From: Shewanella seohaensis
GTDB taxonomy: Bacteria > Pseudomonadota > Gammaproteobacteria > Enterobacterales > Shewanellaceae
Assembly: GCF_025449215.1 (NCBI RefSeq)
Contig: NZ_CP104900.1
Span: forward strand, 3,348,001-3,412,000
Length of the DNA stretch: 64,000 nucleotides
Direction: 5' to 3'
Part shown: positions 1 through 9,984 of the stretch, piece after piece
Layout of the letters: each line of letters begins with the position of its first letter
How positions within the stretch are numbered: position 1 is the stretch's first letter
Position numbers and translations under genes: made by a program
Notes under the pieces: generated by a model
Told to the model about the DNA's origin: nothing
The model's input: the letters and a program-made list of their open reading frames with translations, nothing else
Database searches by the model: none

Positions 1-1
1 T

Positions 2-214
2 ACCGCCTTAGTGGTGGCTGAAGCGAGTCGAGGTTTAGGCGTGGGGACGCAACTGATTGATTTTACCAAAGACAGAGCAAGTGAGCGGGGTTGTCGCCAG
101 CTTGAGGTCACCACCTCTATGCGCCGCGAGCAGACCCAAGCCTACTATGAGTCCGTTGGCTTTGAGAAAACCTCCTTTCGCTATATTCAAGCCGTTGACG
201 TTACCCCAAAGTGA
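2..214 (+). CDS. GNAT-family N-acetyltransferase, C-terminal part (gene starts before the window)
   Basis: The frame is open from base 2 and ends at a TGA at 212-214, so the 5' part lies outside the window. The visible part carries a GNAT motif A, an R-G-x-G-x-G turn (RGLGVG) followed by a helix (TQLIDFTKDRA), which binds the pyrophosphate of acetyl-CoA. Further on is AYYESVGFEKTSFRY, typical of motif B near the end of GNAT proteins. The family moves an acetyl group from acetyl-CoA to an amine, but the substrate cannot be told from this fragment. The gene converges on the efflux operon, with a strong palindromic terminator between them. Confidence 0.8.
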   Translation, partial: TALVVAEASRGLGVGTQLIDFTKDRASERGCRQLEVTTSMRREQTQAYYESVGFEKTSFRYIQAVDVTPK

Positions 215-230
215 TTTCGCCCAAAGAGAT

Positions 231-288
231 TTAGCCCAAATAAAATAGGCGCTTAAGTAAACTTAAGCGCCTATTTTATTTGGGCTAA
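231..288. terminator. perfect 28-bp inverted repeat, bidirectional terminator
   Basis: Bases 231-258 and 261-288 are exact reverse complements separated by only two bases (aa). The stem starts TTAGCCCAAATAAAATAGGC. It lies between the stop of the GNAT gene and the stop of the RND transporter gene, which converge on it. A/T-rich outer parts supply a U-tract for either direction. Confidence 0.85.
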
Positions 289-302
289 GTGTTCGCGTGG
301 GA

Positions 303-3300
303 TTAATCCTGCGCCAACTCCTTATCTAATTGCTGGGCAATCGCTTCTGGAGAACCGCTGTTACGGGCAAAGAGGCCGTAGGCGGTTGGGATCACAAAGA
401 TAGTGAACAAGGTCGCCAGCATAATGCCCGAAAGCACCACCACACCAATCACGAAGCGGGTTTCCGCCCCCGCACCAGCGGCCAATACCAGAGGTACGGC
501 GCCCGCGGCAGTGGTAATCCCCGTCATTAGGATGGGGCGTAAACGCTGACAAGAGGCTTGAATAATCGCGCGATCGAAATCAACGCCCTTATCCCGCAAC
601 TGGTTGGCAAATTCGACGATAAGAATACCGTTTTTCGCCGCAAGGCCCACCAGCATAATAATCCCAATCTGGCTGTAGATATTGAGACTCTGCCCCGTAA
701 ACCACAGCCCTATCAAGGCGCCAACCGTGGCCAGCGGTACCGTCAGCATGATCACCATAGGGTGAATATAGCTTTCGAACTGCGCCGCTAATACTAGGAA
801 TACAATCCCCAGCGCCAGCAGGAATACAAAGTACATTGAGCTGCCAGACTCTTGATAATCCAAAGATTGTCCCTTGTAGCTGATCACCGCTTCCGCAGGC
901 AGGTAAGCACGTGCCACTTGATTGAGGTAATCCAGCGCTTCACCTAGGCTATAACCATCCGCCAAGCTGGCTTCGATAGTGATCGCACGCATACGGTTAT
1001 AACGGTTAAGGGAGCTGGCATCGGCAAACTCTTCGACCGTGACTAAGTTCGACAGAGGGATCAGCTCCTTGGTCCGTTCGGAGCGAACATAGATATTTTG
1101 CAGATCGGCCGCGGTATTTTGGTTACTGCGTTCCCCTTCCACAATCACATCGTACTCTTCACCATCACGCATAAAGGTGGTGACTAAACGCGAGCCCAGC
1201 ATCGATTCTAAGGTGCGGCCGATATTGGAAATCGATACCCCAAGGCTGGCCGCCCTGTCCCTGTCGATCACCACTCTAAGCTGCGGTTTGGTTTCTTTAT
1301 AATCGTGGTCAAGGCCAAGCAGTTTAGGATTTTCCGCCGCCTTTTCCATCATAATGTCGCGCCAGCGGGCCAACTCTTCATAGCTTGGACCACCAATCAC
1401 AAACTGCACAGGTTTACCCACGCCACGGCCAAAGGCTTGACGCATCACAGGGAAAGCTTGTACACCGGCTAAATCCGCGAGGCGCTTGTTAATATCGCCT
1501 ATCACTTCTTTCATCGGGCGACGTTGTCCCCAATCTTCGAGCACGATAATCGCCATCCCGTTAGAGAAGTCGGCGGCGCGGCCAAAGCCACGGGGCGCAC
1601 GGATCAGCAAGCGTTTAATGTCGCCCGAGTCCACCAACGGCATTAAACGGTTTTCCACTTCGTTCATGTAGGATTCGATATATTCGTAACTCGCGCCCTG
1701 CGGCCCGTTCACCATCAAAAATAACGAACCCCGATCCTCCTGCGGCGCAAATTCCTGCGGCACTTTTTGGGCGAGCAACACACTGCTCCCGAGCGCAATC
1801 AAGACTAATATCGACATCAGCACAGGTCTTGCCATCGCCTTCTCAAGCGAGCTTTGATAGCCACGGGAAATCCCCGTCATAATGCTATCGACCTTACGCA
1901 CTAACCACGAATCCTGCGACGCGGGTTTAAGCAGCTTAGAACACATCATCGGGCTTAAGGTTAAGGCCACGATACTGGAGAAGATCACCGCCGCGCTCAT
2001 GGCCACCGCAAACTCCTTAAAGAGCTTACCTAAGTCCCCTTCGAGGAAAGTGATCGGCATAAATACCGCCACTAGCACTAAGGTGGTGGCGATAACCGCA
2101 AAGGCCACTTCACGGGCGCCCAAGAATGCCGCCTTTAAGGGTGAATCCCCTTCTTCGATACGGCGGTGAATGTTTTCCAGCATCACAATCGCATCGTCTA
2201 CCACCATACCGATGGCGAGGATCATCGCAAGCAGCGTCAACAGGTTGATTGTGTATCCTAGCGCATAGAGCACGATAAACGTTCCGAGCAAAGACACGGG
2301 CACGGTAATCGCAGGGATTAACATGGCGCGCACGCTGCCAAGGAACAGATAAATAACTATGATCACCAGCACCATGGCGGTGAACAGGGTTTGGTACACC
2401 TCTTTAATCGAGGCTTCGATAAACACTGAGCTGTCGTAGCTGCGTTTAATCGACATGCCAGCGGGTAAGGTTGGATTGATTTTATCGACTAAGGCGTTAA
2501 CGGCGCGGGCCACTTCTAAGGTGTTGGCGGTCGACTGTTTCGACACCCCAAGACCAATCATGGCCTCCTTGTTGCCGCGGAACATGATACGCTCTTCTTC
2601 CGAGCCAATTTCCACCTTAGCCACATCGCCAAGCTTGACTAAATAGCCGTCTTCACCTTGGGAAATCACCAAATTGGCAAAATCCTCGGCAGTGCGATAA
2701 CTACGCTCTAAACGTACGGTAAAGTGGCGCTCCTTGGACTCGAGCGAACCTGCGGGCAACTCAACGTTTTCAGCCCTTAACGCGGCTTCAACATCGGCTA
2801 CAGTAAGGCTTCTGGATGCTAATGCTTGTCTATCGAGCCAGACGCGCATGGCGTAAACTTTGCCACCACCGATACGGATCATCGACACCCCGTCCACCAC
2901 GGACAGACGGTCGGATAAATAGCGACGGGTGTAATCGGTTAGCTCTAATGTGGTCATTTGATCCGACACTAGGTTGAGCCACATAATTACTTCATCGCCA
3001 CCGTTGGCCTTTTGTACCTCTGGGGGATCGGCTTCTTCGGGTAAGTTATCTAACAGGCCCGAAATTCTGTCGCGCACGTCGTTGGCCGCATCTTCAATGT
3101 TGCGGCTGATATCGAACTCTAAGGTCACCTGCGAGCGACCATCGCTGCTCGATGAACTCACATGGCGAATACCTTCAACGCCGCTGATCCTATCTTCAAT
3201 CAGCTGGGTGATACGGCTCTCGACCACAGCGGCACTGGCGCCGCGATAGTTGGTTTCAATCGAGACAATCGGCGGGTCGATGTTAGGGTATTCCCGCAGC

Positions 3301-3398
3301 GGTAACTTATCGAATGCCACTAAACCAAAGGCCACCAGCAATAGGCTAATAACCGAGGCAAATACCGGTCGTTTAACGGAAAGATCTGTCAGGATCAT
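303..3398 (-). CDS. RND (HAE1/AcrB-type) multidrug efflux inner-membrane transporter
   Basis: This 1031-residue protein is a proton-driven efflux pump subunit of the inner membrane and works as a trimer with a periplasmic adaptor and an outer-membrane channel. The N-terminal membrane segment is at about residues 13-32, followed by a large periplasmic domain, a bundle of membrane segments, a second periplasmic domain and a second bundle. The proton-relay pair D401-D402 lies in LAIGMVVDDAIVMLENI, at the position of AcrB D407/D408. The family's usual length is about 1030-1050, so it is complete. The start overlaps the stop of the adaptor gene by four bases (ATGA-type coupling). No outer-membrane TolC-like gene is present here, so the pump probably uses a channel encoded elsewhere. 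The substrate is unknown. Confidence 0.93.
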   Translation of the reverse strand: MILTDLSVKRPVFASVISLLLVAFGLVAFDKLPLREYPNIDPPIVSIETNYRGASAAVVESRITQLIEDRISGVEGIRHVSSSSSDGRSQVTLEFDISRNIEDAANDVRDRISGLLDNLPEEADPPEVQKANGGDEVIMWLNLVSDQMTTLELTDYTRRYLSDRLSVVDGVSMIRIGGGKVYAMRVWLDRQALASRSLTVADVEAALRAENVELPAGSLESKERHFTVRLERSYRTAEDFANLVISQGEDGYLVKLGDVAKVEIGSEEERIMFRGNKEAMIGLGVSKQSTANTLEVARAVNALVDKINPTLPAGMSIKRSYDSSVFIEASIKEVYQTLFTAMVLVIIVIYLFLGSVRAMLIPAITVPVSLLGTFIVLYALGYTINLLTLLAMILAIGMVVDDAIVMLENIHRRIEEGDSPLKAAFLGAREVAFAVIATTLVLVAVFMPITFLEGDLGKLFKEFAVAMSAAVIFSSIVALTLSPMMCSKLLKPASQDSWLVRKVDSIMTGISRGYQSSLEKAMARPVLMSILVLIALGSSVLLAQKVPQEFAPQEDRGSLFLMVNGPQGASYEYIESYMNEVENRLMPLVDSGDIKRLLIRAPRGFGRAADFSNGMAIIVLEDWGQRRPMKEVIGDINKRLADLAGVQAFPVMRQAFGRGVGKPVQFVIGGPSYEELARWRDIMMEKAAENPKLLGLDHDYKETKPQLRVVIDRDRAASLGVSISNIGRTLESMLGSRLVTTFMRDGEEYDVIVEGERSNQNTAADLQNIYVRSERTKELIPLSNLVTVEEFADASSLNRYNRMRAITIEASLADGYSLGEALDYLNQVARAYLPAEAVISYKGQSLDYQESGSSMYFVFLLALGIVFLVLAAQFESYIHPMVIMLTVPLATVGALIGLWFTGQSLNIYSQIGIIMLVGLAAKNGILIVEFANQLRDKGVDFDRAIIQASCQRLRPILMTGITTAAGAVPLVLAAGAGAETRFVIGVVVLSGIMLATLFTIFVIPTAYGLFARNSGSPEAIAQQLDKELAQD

Positions 3399-4476
3399 AC
3401 ACTTGGCTCCGCATTAGCATCGGAAAGATAGCTAAACTTCTCAGCCAATTCGGTTTTGACCACATCGCCTGGGTGCACTTTGAGTAGCCCGCGGATCACC
3501 ACGTTTTCACCAATCTCTAAACCACCGAGGATTTCGACCCAGCCGCGGGTCCGAATACCAATGGTGACTTGCTTACGCTCAATCACATTGTCCTTATTGA
3601 CGCTGTAAACAAAATGCTCTTTTTGGATTGGGATAATCGCCGACTCAGGCAACATCAAGGCCTCGCGGCTGCGCTTGATGAGTTTCACCTTCATCAGCAT
3701 GCCGGGCAGTAAACGTAAATCCGGATTTGGGATTTCGGCGCGCACAATCACGGCGCGAGTCGTTGGATTAACACGGCTATCGATAGAAATCACTTTGCCT
3801 TTAAAGATTTCATCGGGAAACGCTACGGCTTTGGCTTCAACTTGTTTACCGGGCTGTAAGTCTTGAATAAAGCGCTCAGGCACCGAAAAGTCCAATTTAA
3901 TCTTAGAGATATCATCGAGCGTGGTGATCTCAGTCCCCGGAGTCACTAAGCTACCCACACTCACTTGGCGCAGGCCTAAACGACCATTAAAGGGCGCCAC
4001 TATACTGCGATCATTGAGGGATGATTGTGCCTGCTCTAGCTCGGCACGGGTGGTATCGATTAAGGTTTGCAGGCGGTCACGTTCTAACTCCGCCACAGTG
4101 CGGCTGGTCACCAGAGAGCTGATCCGCGCTAACTCGCGCTGGTTGTCACTCACCTTCACCTGCGCCACTTTTACTTTGGCTATCTGCTCGGCATTTTGCA
4201 GTTGCACCAATAAGTCGCCCTTCTTGACGATATCGCCATCATCAAACTTGAGAGAAGTAACCACATCGGTGACTTTAGGCGTGATAGTGACAGACTCATA
4301 GGCCTTGTTGGTGCCTATGGCTTCGACTTCGTCACGCACGGGCGCCATAGCGGCAGTCGCGATGACCACATTAGGGGTGAGCTTAACGTTAGCTTTCTGC
4401 GGTGCTTGGGGTTGCATACTTTGGTATCCAAACCAGCCCGCAGCCAAAATAGCGATGATAATTATGATTTTTTCAT
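3395..4476 (-). CDS. periplasmic adaptor (membrane fusion protein) of the RND efflux pump; probable frameshift at its start
   Basis: This HlyD/AcrA-type adaptor links the RND transporter to the outer-membrane channel. After an N-terminal membrane anchor (IIIIIAILAAGWFGY) come half of the lipoyl domain (VTSLKFDDGDIVKKGDLLVQL), a coiled-coil hairpin (about residues 100-150), the second lipoyl half (SIVAPFNGRLGLRQV) and beta-barrel domains. An open frame runs to an ATG at 4504, but that start has no ribosome site. A better start is the ATG at 4474-4476, preceded by GGAAG, which would read MKKIIIIIA if the A run opposite 4468-4473 had seven bases instead of six. This fits the short homopolymers seen elsewhere in the window. 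The gene is first in a two-gene operon. Confidence 0.85.
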
Positions 4477-4504
4477 CTGGCTTCCAAATGATGATGACTC
4501 GCAT

Positions 4505-4848
4505 TAGTGACGGCTAGTTTACCCACTCGCATCATTGCATCAATACGTTTTACTTTTTCTTACAAATTACGCCAACTGCATAAAATATGTAATAAATGGC
4601 AATTCGAGTCAGAAAGGATAAGCAGGATTAAGAATACAGTAGGATAATTGGCACTTTTAGCGAATTACTTCAACAAAAGTCAAAATTGAAAACACTTTAT
4701 CTAAAACCATGCTTTAAATATTGATATACGCCAGAAATATTCTGAAACATCATTCTGTATAGTTAACGCACAAGGTGAGCATAGCGACGCTCAAATGGCA
4801 GGCACAAAAAAGGGCGATTAGATCGCCCTTTTGTTGACTGAGGTAGGA
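4505..4848. other. intergenic region between the efflux operon and bamC
   Basis: No coding region is apparent. The part next to 4505 should carry the promoter of the minus-strand efflux operon. A rho-independent terminator for bamC lies at 4808-4832. Confidence 0.5.
4808..4832 (-). terminator. rho-independent terminator of dapA-bamC
   Basis: The arms AAAAGGGCGAT (4808-4818) and ATCGCCCTTTT (4822-4832) pair around a three-base loop and sit 17 bases past the bamC stop. Read on the minus strand the stem ends in a long T run. Confidence 0.85.
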
Positions 4849-5946
4849 TTAACGCAGTTTGCGCTCTTCTTTCATCAGGTTCGACAGTGACTGATACACA
4901 TTGGTCACGACTTCATTCGACAATGGTTGGTCTTCACCGTCGCGCAGCAGGATTTTGGTTTCCTCTGGGCTATCGCCGTCTTCAAGCAGTATGCGGTAAC
5001 TGCCTTCCTTCAAGGCCAATTGATTGTCGTTCCACAACGAACTCCAGAAACCAGAGTTGTCGGTAAACTTAATGAAGTAAAGCCCCTTGGCGCTGTCCAT
5101 ATCGGCAATTTCAAAGCCCATTTCTGGCAGCACGATACGCAGACGATCCCACACTTGTTTGTATGGCGCTTTCGCGGACCAGTAAGCAACCCCTTCTTCA
5201 GGCGTCACTAAATCTACATTGATCCCTAAGGTCTGCTTCAAACGGTTCGCTTGAATCGCTTGCTCACGTTTCACACTCATATAAGCGATAGAACTGTTCA
5301 GCATATCGATGGTGTAACGCTGTTTATCTTCACTGCTTAACAGCACATCCTGATCTTTACCATCGTAAAACTCTTGGTGTTCAACCAAGTGGATCACTAT
5401 GTTAGCGGTACGGCCGTGCGGACGGGTTTCTACGTCGAAGCGATAGCGCTGACGCAGCAGATACTCTTTATCTGAGCCCCAGAGGCTCGATTCCAGCACT
5501 TCCGTGTTTTCAATCCAATCGGTTTCGATACTGCCTTTATCGAAATCGCGGTTGCGAATGTTGATGCCTTGCTTAGCAAAGAAACCATCTAAGTTAGTGA
5601 AGATTTCTTGCTTAAGATCGACGCTGTTATCAATCGATTCAACCACGATCTTAATGTTATCGCTGCCCTCTTCCACGTGCGTACCTTCTGCCATTGGCAG
5701 GACTTGTAGTGGAGGACGGATATCGAGGTTTTTACCAACCAGCGCGGAATTCGCCTTTGGCCCTAAGTTAGGCACTTCAAATTCTTTATTGTATGGCGGT
5801 GCTTTTAATCCCTCGGGGATCTTCAGCATTGGCGCTTGCTCGGCCTGCACATAGTCTTCACCGCCGTTTGCTTGGCGACGCTCTAATGGCGAGCTACAAG
5901 CTGCAACGGCAGCAACTAGGAACAGTGGGGTGACTTTCTTTAACAT
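4849..5946 (-). CDS. bamC: outer membrane assembly lipoprotein BamC (NlpB)
   Basis: BamC is a lipoprotein of the BAM complex that folds and inserts beta-barrel proteins into the outer membrane. The 365-residue product has a lipoprotein signal peptide ending in VAAC with the lipidated cysteine at residue 17. A long unstructured N-terminal stretch (RRQANGGEDYVQAEQAP, KAPPYNKEFEVPNLG) corresponds to the part that binds BamD, and two helix-grip domains follow. It lies three bases after dapA, the same order as dapA-bamC in E. coli, and the pair shares a terminator. Confidence 0.93.
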   Translation of the reverse strand: MLKKVTPLFLVAAVAACSSPLERRQANGGEDYVQAEQAPMLKIPEGLKAPPYNKEFEVPNLGPKANSALVGKNLDIRPPLQVLPMAEGTHVEEGSDNIKIVVESIDNSVDLKQEIFTNLDGFFAKQGINIRNRDFDKGSIETDWIENTEVLESSLWGSDKEYLLRQRYRFDVETRPHGRTANIVIHLVEHQEFYDGKDQDVLLSSEDKQRYTIDMLNSSIAYMSVKREQAIQANRLKQTLGINVDLVTPEEGVAYWSAKAPYKQVWDRLRIVLPEMGFEIADMDSAKGLYFIKFTDNSGFWSSLWNDNQLALKEGSYRILLEDGDSPEETKILLRDGEDQPLSNEVVTNVYQSLSNLMKEERKLR

Positions 5947-5949
5947 TAA

Positions 5950-6834
5950 TTATTTAACCTCTATCTGGGCGCGAGTCATTGCATCTAACAACAGACCATG
6001 ACATTGCTCAGAAAGTTCAGTCAAAGGTAAACGAATATGGCCACACTCAATCAGTCCCATACGGTGAGCGGCCCACTTCACAGGGATTGGGTTCGCTTCA
6101 CAGAATAGTGTGCTATACAGACCACGCAGCGGCTCATCGATGCTCGCCGCTAATTCGGCATTGCCCGCAAGTGCTGCATCACACATGGCTTTAAATGCTT
6201 TTGGCACTATGTTGTTGGCAACCGAAATCACGCCATTACCGCCAAGGAGTAAAAACTCTCTCGCCGTTGCATCATCGCCGCTGTACAACATAAAGTCATT
6301 ACCGCAAAGCTCACGTAAACGCTTAACGCGTGATACATCGCCCGTGGCTTCTTTAACACCAATAATATTGCTCACTGCGACCAATTCGGCCACGGTTTCG
6401 GGCTTCATGTCGACGGCGGTGCGTCCTGGTACGTTATAGAGAATTTGCGGAATATCCGTGCTCGCCGCGACAGCTGTGTAGTGTGCGACTAAGCCCTTTG
6501 GCGTGGGTTTATTGTAGTAAGGTGTCACGCCTAACATGGCGGCAACCCCTACTTTAGATAAAGACTTGGTGAGTTCGATAGCTTCAGATGTCGCATTCGC
6601 GCCATTGCCACCAATCACAGGAATACGGCCTGCGGCAAACTTAACCGTTTGCGCGACCACAGTAACGTGCTCATTCATTGGCAGAGTCGCTGACTCGCCG
6701 GTAGTGCCCACGGCGACGATGGCGTCTGTGCCTTGGTCAATATGGAATTCGACTAACCTTTCAAGACTTGCAAAATCTACTGAGCCATCACTGTTCATTG
6801 GCGTGATTAAGGCTACGATGCTTCCGTTTATCAT
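5950..6834 (-). CDS. dapA: 4-hydroxy-tetrahydrodipicolinate synthase
   Basis: DapA condenses pyruvate with aspartate semialdehyde, the first step committed to lysine and diaminopimelate (cell-wall) synthesis, in the cytoplasm. At 294 residues it has the normal length of this TIM-barrel family. The Schiff-base lysine is K161 in [10 protein letters not shown], the same number as in E. coli. The TTGES pyruvate-binding turn and the Tyr of LYNVPGRT are present. It is first in an operon with bamC and divergent from gcvR, with 172 bases between them that must hold both promoters. Confidence 0.97.
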   Translation of the reverse strand: MINGSIVALITPMNSDGSVDFASLERLVEFHIDQGTDAIVAVGTTGESATLPMNEHVTVVAQTVKFAAGRIPVIGGNGANATSEAIELTKSLSKVGVAAMLGVTPYYNKPTPKGLVAHYTAVAASTDIPQILYNVPGRTAVDMKPETVAELVAVSNIIGVKEATGDVSRVKRLRELCGNDFMLYSGDDATAREFLLLGGNGVISVANNIVPKAFKAMCDAALAGNAELAASIDEPLRGLYSTLFCEANPIPVKWAAHRMGLIECGHIRLPLTELSEQCHGLLLDAMTRAQIEVK

Positions 6835-7006
6835 CTGACTTCCCCAAAATTTCAGGATTCGCTATGGTACTGATGCCAACCATTAATGACAAGCACTAAC
6901 GGGGCTCTCAAATTGAATTAGTTATGGTAGCATTACATCCCGCACAAAAACTCGGCACTCAGTCTCGAGTTTTCGCTCTATGATATCGAAAAAGTGAGGA
7001 CAATTC

Positions 7007-7558
7007 ATGACCAATTTCCTGGTCGTAACCGCAATGGGCGTAGACCGTCCTGGACTCGTAAGTAAACTAGCTCGGCTTGCCAGCGACTGTGACTGCGATA
7101 TCGTCGACAGCCGTATGGCATTATTTGGTAACGAATTTACCTTAATCATGATGTTGTCAGGTTCGTGGGCATCCATAACGAAAATTGAAAGCCTGCTCCC
7201 GAGTCTCAGTGTTGAATTAGAACTGATGACAGTGATGAAGCGCACCTCTAAACATACGCCGCAAAACTACCTTTCACGCCTTGAAGTGCGCTTTACCGGT
7301 AAGGATCAGCGCGGCACCATGAAGCTTATCACCCAGTTCCTCGCCGACCGTTCCTTAGACTTAGCCGCAGTACGCTCTTTCTCTGAAGAACTCGACAACG
7401 GTGAGCAAACCCAGACGATTTCGTTAACCATCAATATTCCTGAAAAAGTTGAACTAGAAAAGCTCGAAAAGAGTATCTATCAACTCTCTGAAGAAATGGC
7501 ACTGGATTGCACCATTAGACGCATGGAAGGCACCACCTCAAGAAGCGATAGAGGATAA
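7007..7558 (+). CDS. gcvR: glycine cleavage system regulator GcvR-like, two ACT domains
   Basis: This 183-residue protein consists of two ACT domains. The first starts FLVVTAMGVDRPGLVSKLA, and the second is around residues 90-170 and holds GKDQRGTMKLITQFL. In E. coli GcvR binds GcvA and represses the glycine cleavage operon when glycine is low. The position between dapA (divergent) and bcp is the same as in E. coli. It starts at ATG after a GAGGAC ribosome site, and its stop is three bases before the bcp start, so the two genes form an operon. Confidence 0.92.
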   Translation: MTNFLVVTAMGVDRPGLVSKLARLASDCDCDIVDSRMALFGNEFTLIMMLSGSWASITKIESLLPSLSVELELMTVMKRTSKHTPQNYLSRLEVRFTGKDQRGTMKLITQFLADRSLDLAAVRSFSEELDNGEQTQTISLTINIPEKVELEKLEKSIYQLSEEMALDCTIRRMEGTTSRSDRG

Positions 7559-7561
7559 TTG

Positions 7562-8029
7562 ATGAACACATTAACCGCTGGCGCAAAAGCGCCGCTATTT
7601 ACCCTTCAAGATCAACAGGGTAATGCTGTTTCCCTACAAGAATGCTTAACGCGCGGTCCGGTTTTAGTCTACTTTTACCCCAAGGCTTCAACCCCTGGCT
7701 GCACAGTGCAAGCCTGTGGTTTACGTGACAGCAAAGCCGAACTCGACAGCCACAAAGTGACCGTGCTTGGCATTAGCCCTGATCCCGTGGCTAAATTAGC
7801 TAAGTTTGCAGAAAAACAGTCGCTTAACTTTACCCTGCTCAGCGATGAAGACCACAGCGTCGCCGATGCCTTTGGCGTGTGGGGCGAGAAGAAATTTATG
7901 GGCAAAATCTACGACGGTATCCATAGATTGAGCTTCCTCATCAACACCGACGGCACCATTGCCCATGTGTTCGATAAGTTTAAAACCAGCGATCATCACC
8001 AAGTTGTACTGGCGCAAATTGCAGGTTAA
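7562..8029 (+). CDS. bcp: thiol peroxidase Bcp (PrxQ-type peroxiredoxin)
   Basis: Bcp reduces hydrogen peroxide and organic peroxides using thioredoxin. The peroxidatic cysteine is C47 in STPGCTVQAC, with the resolving cysteine five residues later (C52), as in the E. coli enzyme. The product has 155 residues if translation begins at the ATG at 7562. An in-frame TTG at 7559 directly before it is less likely. It follows gcvR almost without a gap and ends before a strong terminator. Confidence 0.95.
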   Translation: MNTLTAGAKAPLFTLQDQQGNAVSLQECLTRGPVLVYFYPKASTPGCTVQACGLRDSKAELDSHKVTVLGISPDPVAKLAKFAEKQSLNFTLLSDEDHSVADAFGVWGEKKFMGKIYDGIHRLSFLINTDGTIAHVFDKFKTSDHHQVVLAQIAG

Positions 8030-8099
8030 TTGCGCACTTTAGTACCGCATTCATGTCTCGCGGCTCAACACAGCGCACAAAAAATTAGCAGTTGAACGC

Positions 8100-8127
8100 A
8101 AAAAGGCCCTTTATCAGGGCCTTTTTT
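8100..8127 (+). terminator. rho-independent terminator of gcvR-bcp
   Basis: AAAAAGGCCCT and AGGGCCTTTTTT pair around the loop TTATC, with a T run at the 3' end. Confidence 0.88.
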
Positions 8128-8209
8128 CATGAAAAATTTTCAGCTTGCGTCTAAAAATCAACCTGATTTGTGGAATAAATTCAAGCGGATGCTACTTAGT
8201 TACCCAAGA

Positions 8210-8824
8210 TTAGGCCAGATAAGGCCAAATAATTGCCGCGGCAATGCTCCACATGGTCAACCAAATAAAGCGGTCTAAATATCGCCACGCCGCTGGGCGG
8301 CTAAATATCGGTGCCAATAAACGCGCACCAAAACTTAGGCTGAAGAACCAAATAAACGAAGCCAATACCGCGCCCGCACCAAACCAAGGACGATGGGCAT
8401 CTTCGAACTGAGTGCTAATGCTCCCCAGCAGCACAACTGTATCTAAATAAAGGTGTGGATTAAGCAGGCTGATCCCAAGCGTGGTCAGCATGGCCTTACG
8501 CAAAGTGTCGGCATTTTGCGCATTGTCCATCTCCATCCCTTTAGCGACAAATGAGGCCTTAAGTGCATTAGCACCGTACCAAATCAAAAAGGCGGCCCCA
8601 CCAAAACTGGCCACATGTTTGATAGTCGGAAAGGCTTCAATAATGTGCCCAAGCCCCGCCACACCCGCAGTGATCATTAAGGCATCGATGATTGAACAAA
8701 GCAGCGCAATCGGCAAAGGATAAGCTCGCTTAATCCCCTGCTTTAGCACAAAGGCATTTTGCGCCCCTACGGCAATAATCAAACTACCACCTATGCCCAT
8801 ACCTTGTATAAACGCCGTTTGCAT
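8210..8824 (-). CDS. argO: LysE/ArgO-family amino-acid (arginine) exporter
   Basis: This 204-residue inner-membrane protein of the LysE superfamily has about six membrane segments. The N-terminal segment GIGGSLIIAVGAQNAFVLKQG is the hallmark of this family. ArgO exports arginine (and toxic analogues such as canavanine). The gene is divergent from an ArgP-type regulator across 112 bases; in E. coli ArgP activates argO, so the pairing supports the call. The substrate is inferred from the family and neighbour. Confidence 0.9.
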   Translation of the reverse strand: MQTAFIQGMGIGGSLIIAVGAQNAFVLKQGIKRAYPLPIALLCSIIDALMITAGVAGLGHIIEAFPTIKHVASFGGAAFLIWYGANALKASFVAKGMEMDNAQNADTLRKAMLTTLGISLLNPHLYLDTVVLLGSISTQFEDAHRPWFGAGAVLASFIWFFSLSFGARLLAPIFSRPAAWRYLDRFIWLTMWSIAAAIIWPYLA

Positions 8825-8936
8825 AACTACCTCTCATGTCTGAAGAAGGCGCTAGCATAGACAAAACAACAAAATTAATATAACTAATGTTTTTTATGTA
8901 TCATAAGTAAAATTAATAATTTTAAGGACGGCAATC

Positions 8937-9854
8937 ATGTTGGAATACGCCAATCTTAAAGCGCTTGCGGTCGTCGTCTCCGAAGGCGGCTTCGAGCGCG
9001 CCGCCAAAGTGTTGCATATCACTCAATCGGCGGTGTCACAGCGCGTTAGGCAGTTAGAAGAACGAGTCGGCCAATCCTTACTTATTCGCTCAACGCCCGT
9101 GGTGGCGACTCCCACGGGTAAACGTTTATTGCGCCACTATTCTCAGGTGCAATTACTCGAGAGTGAATTGAGAGCCGAGTTAGATGCCGATGACCCAAAC
9201 CATCCCACGACGGTGCGGATTGCCGTCAATGCCGACAGTTTAGCGACATGGTTTTTACCCGCCTTGGCCGATATGTTCAGCCGACATGCCTGGCTGCTGG
9301 AATTGATTGTCGATGATGAGTCCTACACCCATCACCTACTGAAAAACGGTGAGGCCGTCGGTTGCGTGACCACAACGGCCAATCCCATGGCCGGTTGTAG
9401 CAGCGAGTTTTTAGGAACCATGGAGTATATGTGTGTCGCGACCCCTGCATTTGCGGCGCGTTATTTCGAATGGGCAAAAAATAGCGATGATGTCGGCGCT
9501 CAAATAACCCAAGCGCAGCTCGCGAAAGCCCCTGCCGTGGTGTTTTCAACCAAAGATAAAATGCATGAAAAGTACCTCGCCCAGTATTTTCAAATGCTGC
9601 CAGGCCAATGGTGGCAACACAGCATTCCCTCATCGGAGAGTTTTTTAGAGGCGATTAACTTAAGTCTAGGTTATGGCTTAGTGGGACACTTACAGGCAAA
9701 ACCTTTGATAGACAAAGGCATATTGATTGAACTCACCCCAGAAAAACGCATTCGGGTGCCCCTCTATTGGCAGCACTGGAATATAAAAGCCAAGCAAACG
9801 ACCTTGGTCTATCGCGCCCTTGCCGCCACCGCACAGCATCTATTACAGCAATGA
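8937..9854 (+). CDS. argP: LysR-family regulator ArgP (IciA)
   Basis: A 305-residue LysR regulator. The helix-turn-helix is at residues about 17-37 (GFERAAKVLHITQSAVSQRVRQLE), followed by the linker helix and a periplasmic-binding-like effector domain. ArgP senses lysine and arginine and activates argO and lysine-pathway genes. The start ATG at 8937 follows TTAAGGACGGCAATC, a good ribosome site. The AT-rich space to argO holds several T-N11-A motifs expected for this regulator. dapA, a known ArgP-responsive gene in E. coli, lies about 2 kb away. Confidence 0.92.
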   Translation: MLEYANLKALAVVVSEGGFERAAKVLHITQSAVSQRVRQLEERVGQSLLIRSTPVVATPTGKRLLRHYSQVQLLESELRAELDADDPNHPTTVRIAVNADSLATWFLPALADMFSRHAWLLELIVDDESYTHHLLKNGEAVGCVTTTANPMAGCSSEFLGTMEYMCVATPAFAARYFEWAKNSDDVGAQITQAQLAKAPAVVFSTKDKMHEKYLAQYFQMLPGQWWQHSIPSSESFLEAINLSLGYGLVGHLQAKPLIDKGILIELTPEKRIRVPLYWQHWNIKAKQTTLVYRALAATAQHLLQQ

Positions 9855-9910
9855 TGAGTGCCACAATCGTTGGTACAACAAACAATAGTTAGTACAAATA
9901 GTTAGCGGAT

Positions 9911-9941
9911 AAAAAAACTGAGCACTCTGGCTCAGTTTTTT
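9911..9941. terminator. bidirectional terminator between argP and perM
   Basis: AAAAAACTGAGC and GCTCAGTTTTTT pair around ACTCTG. argP and perM converge on it, and both strands have a T run. Confidence 0.85.
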
Positions 9942-9984
9942 ATCTATTAGCATTTATCTATCAGTTTTATCTACTGCCAGCGGC

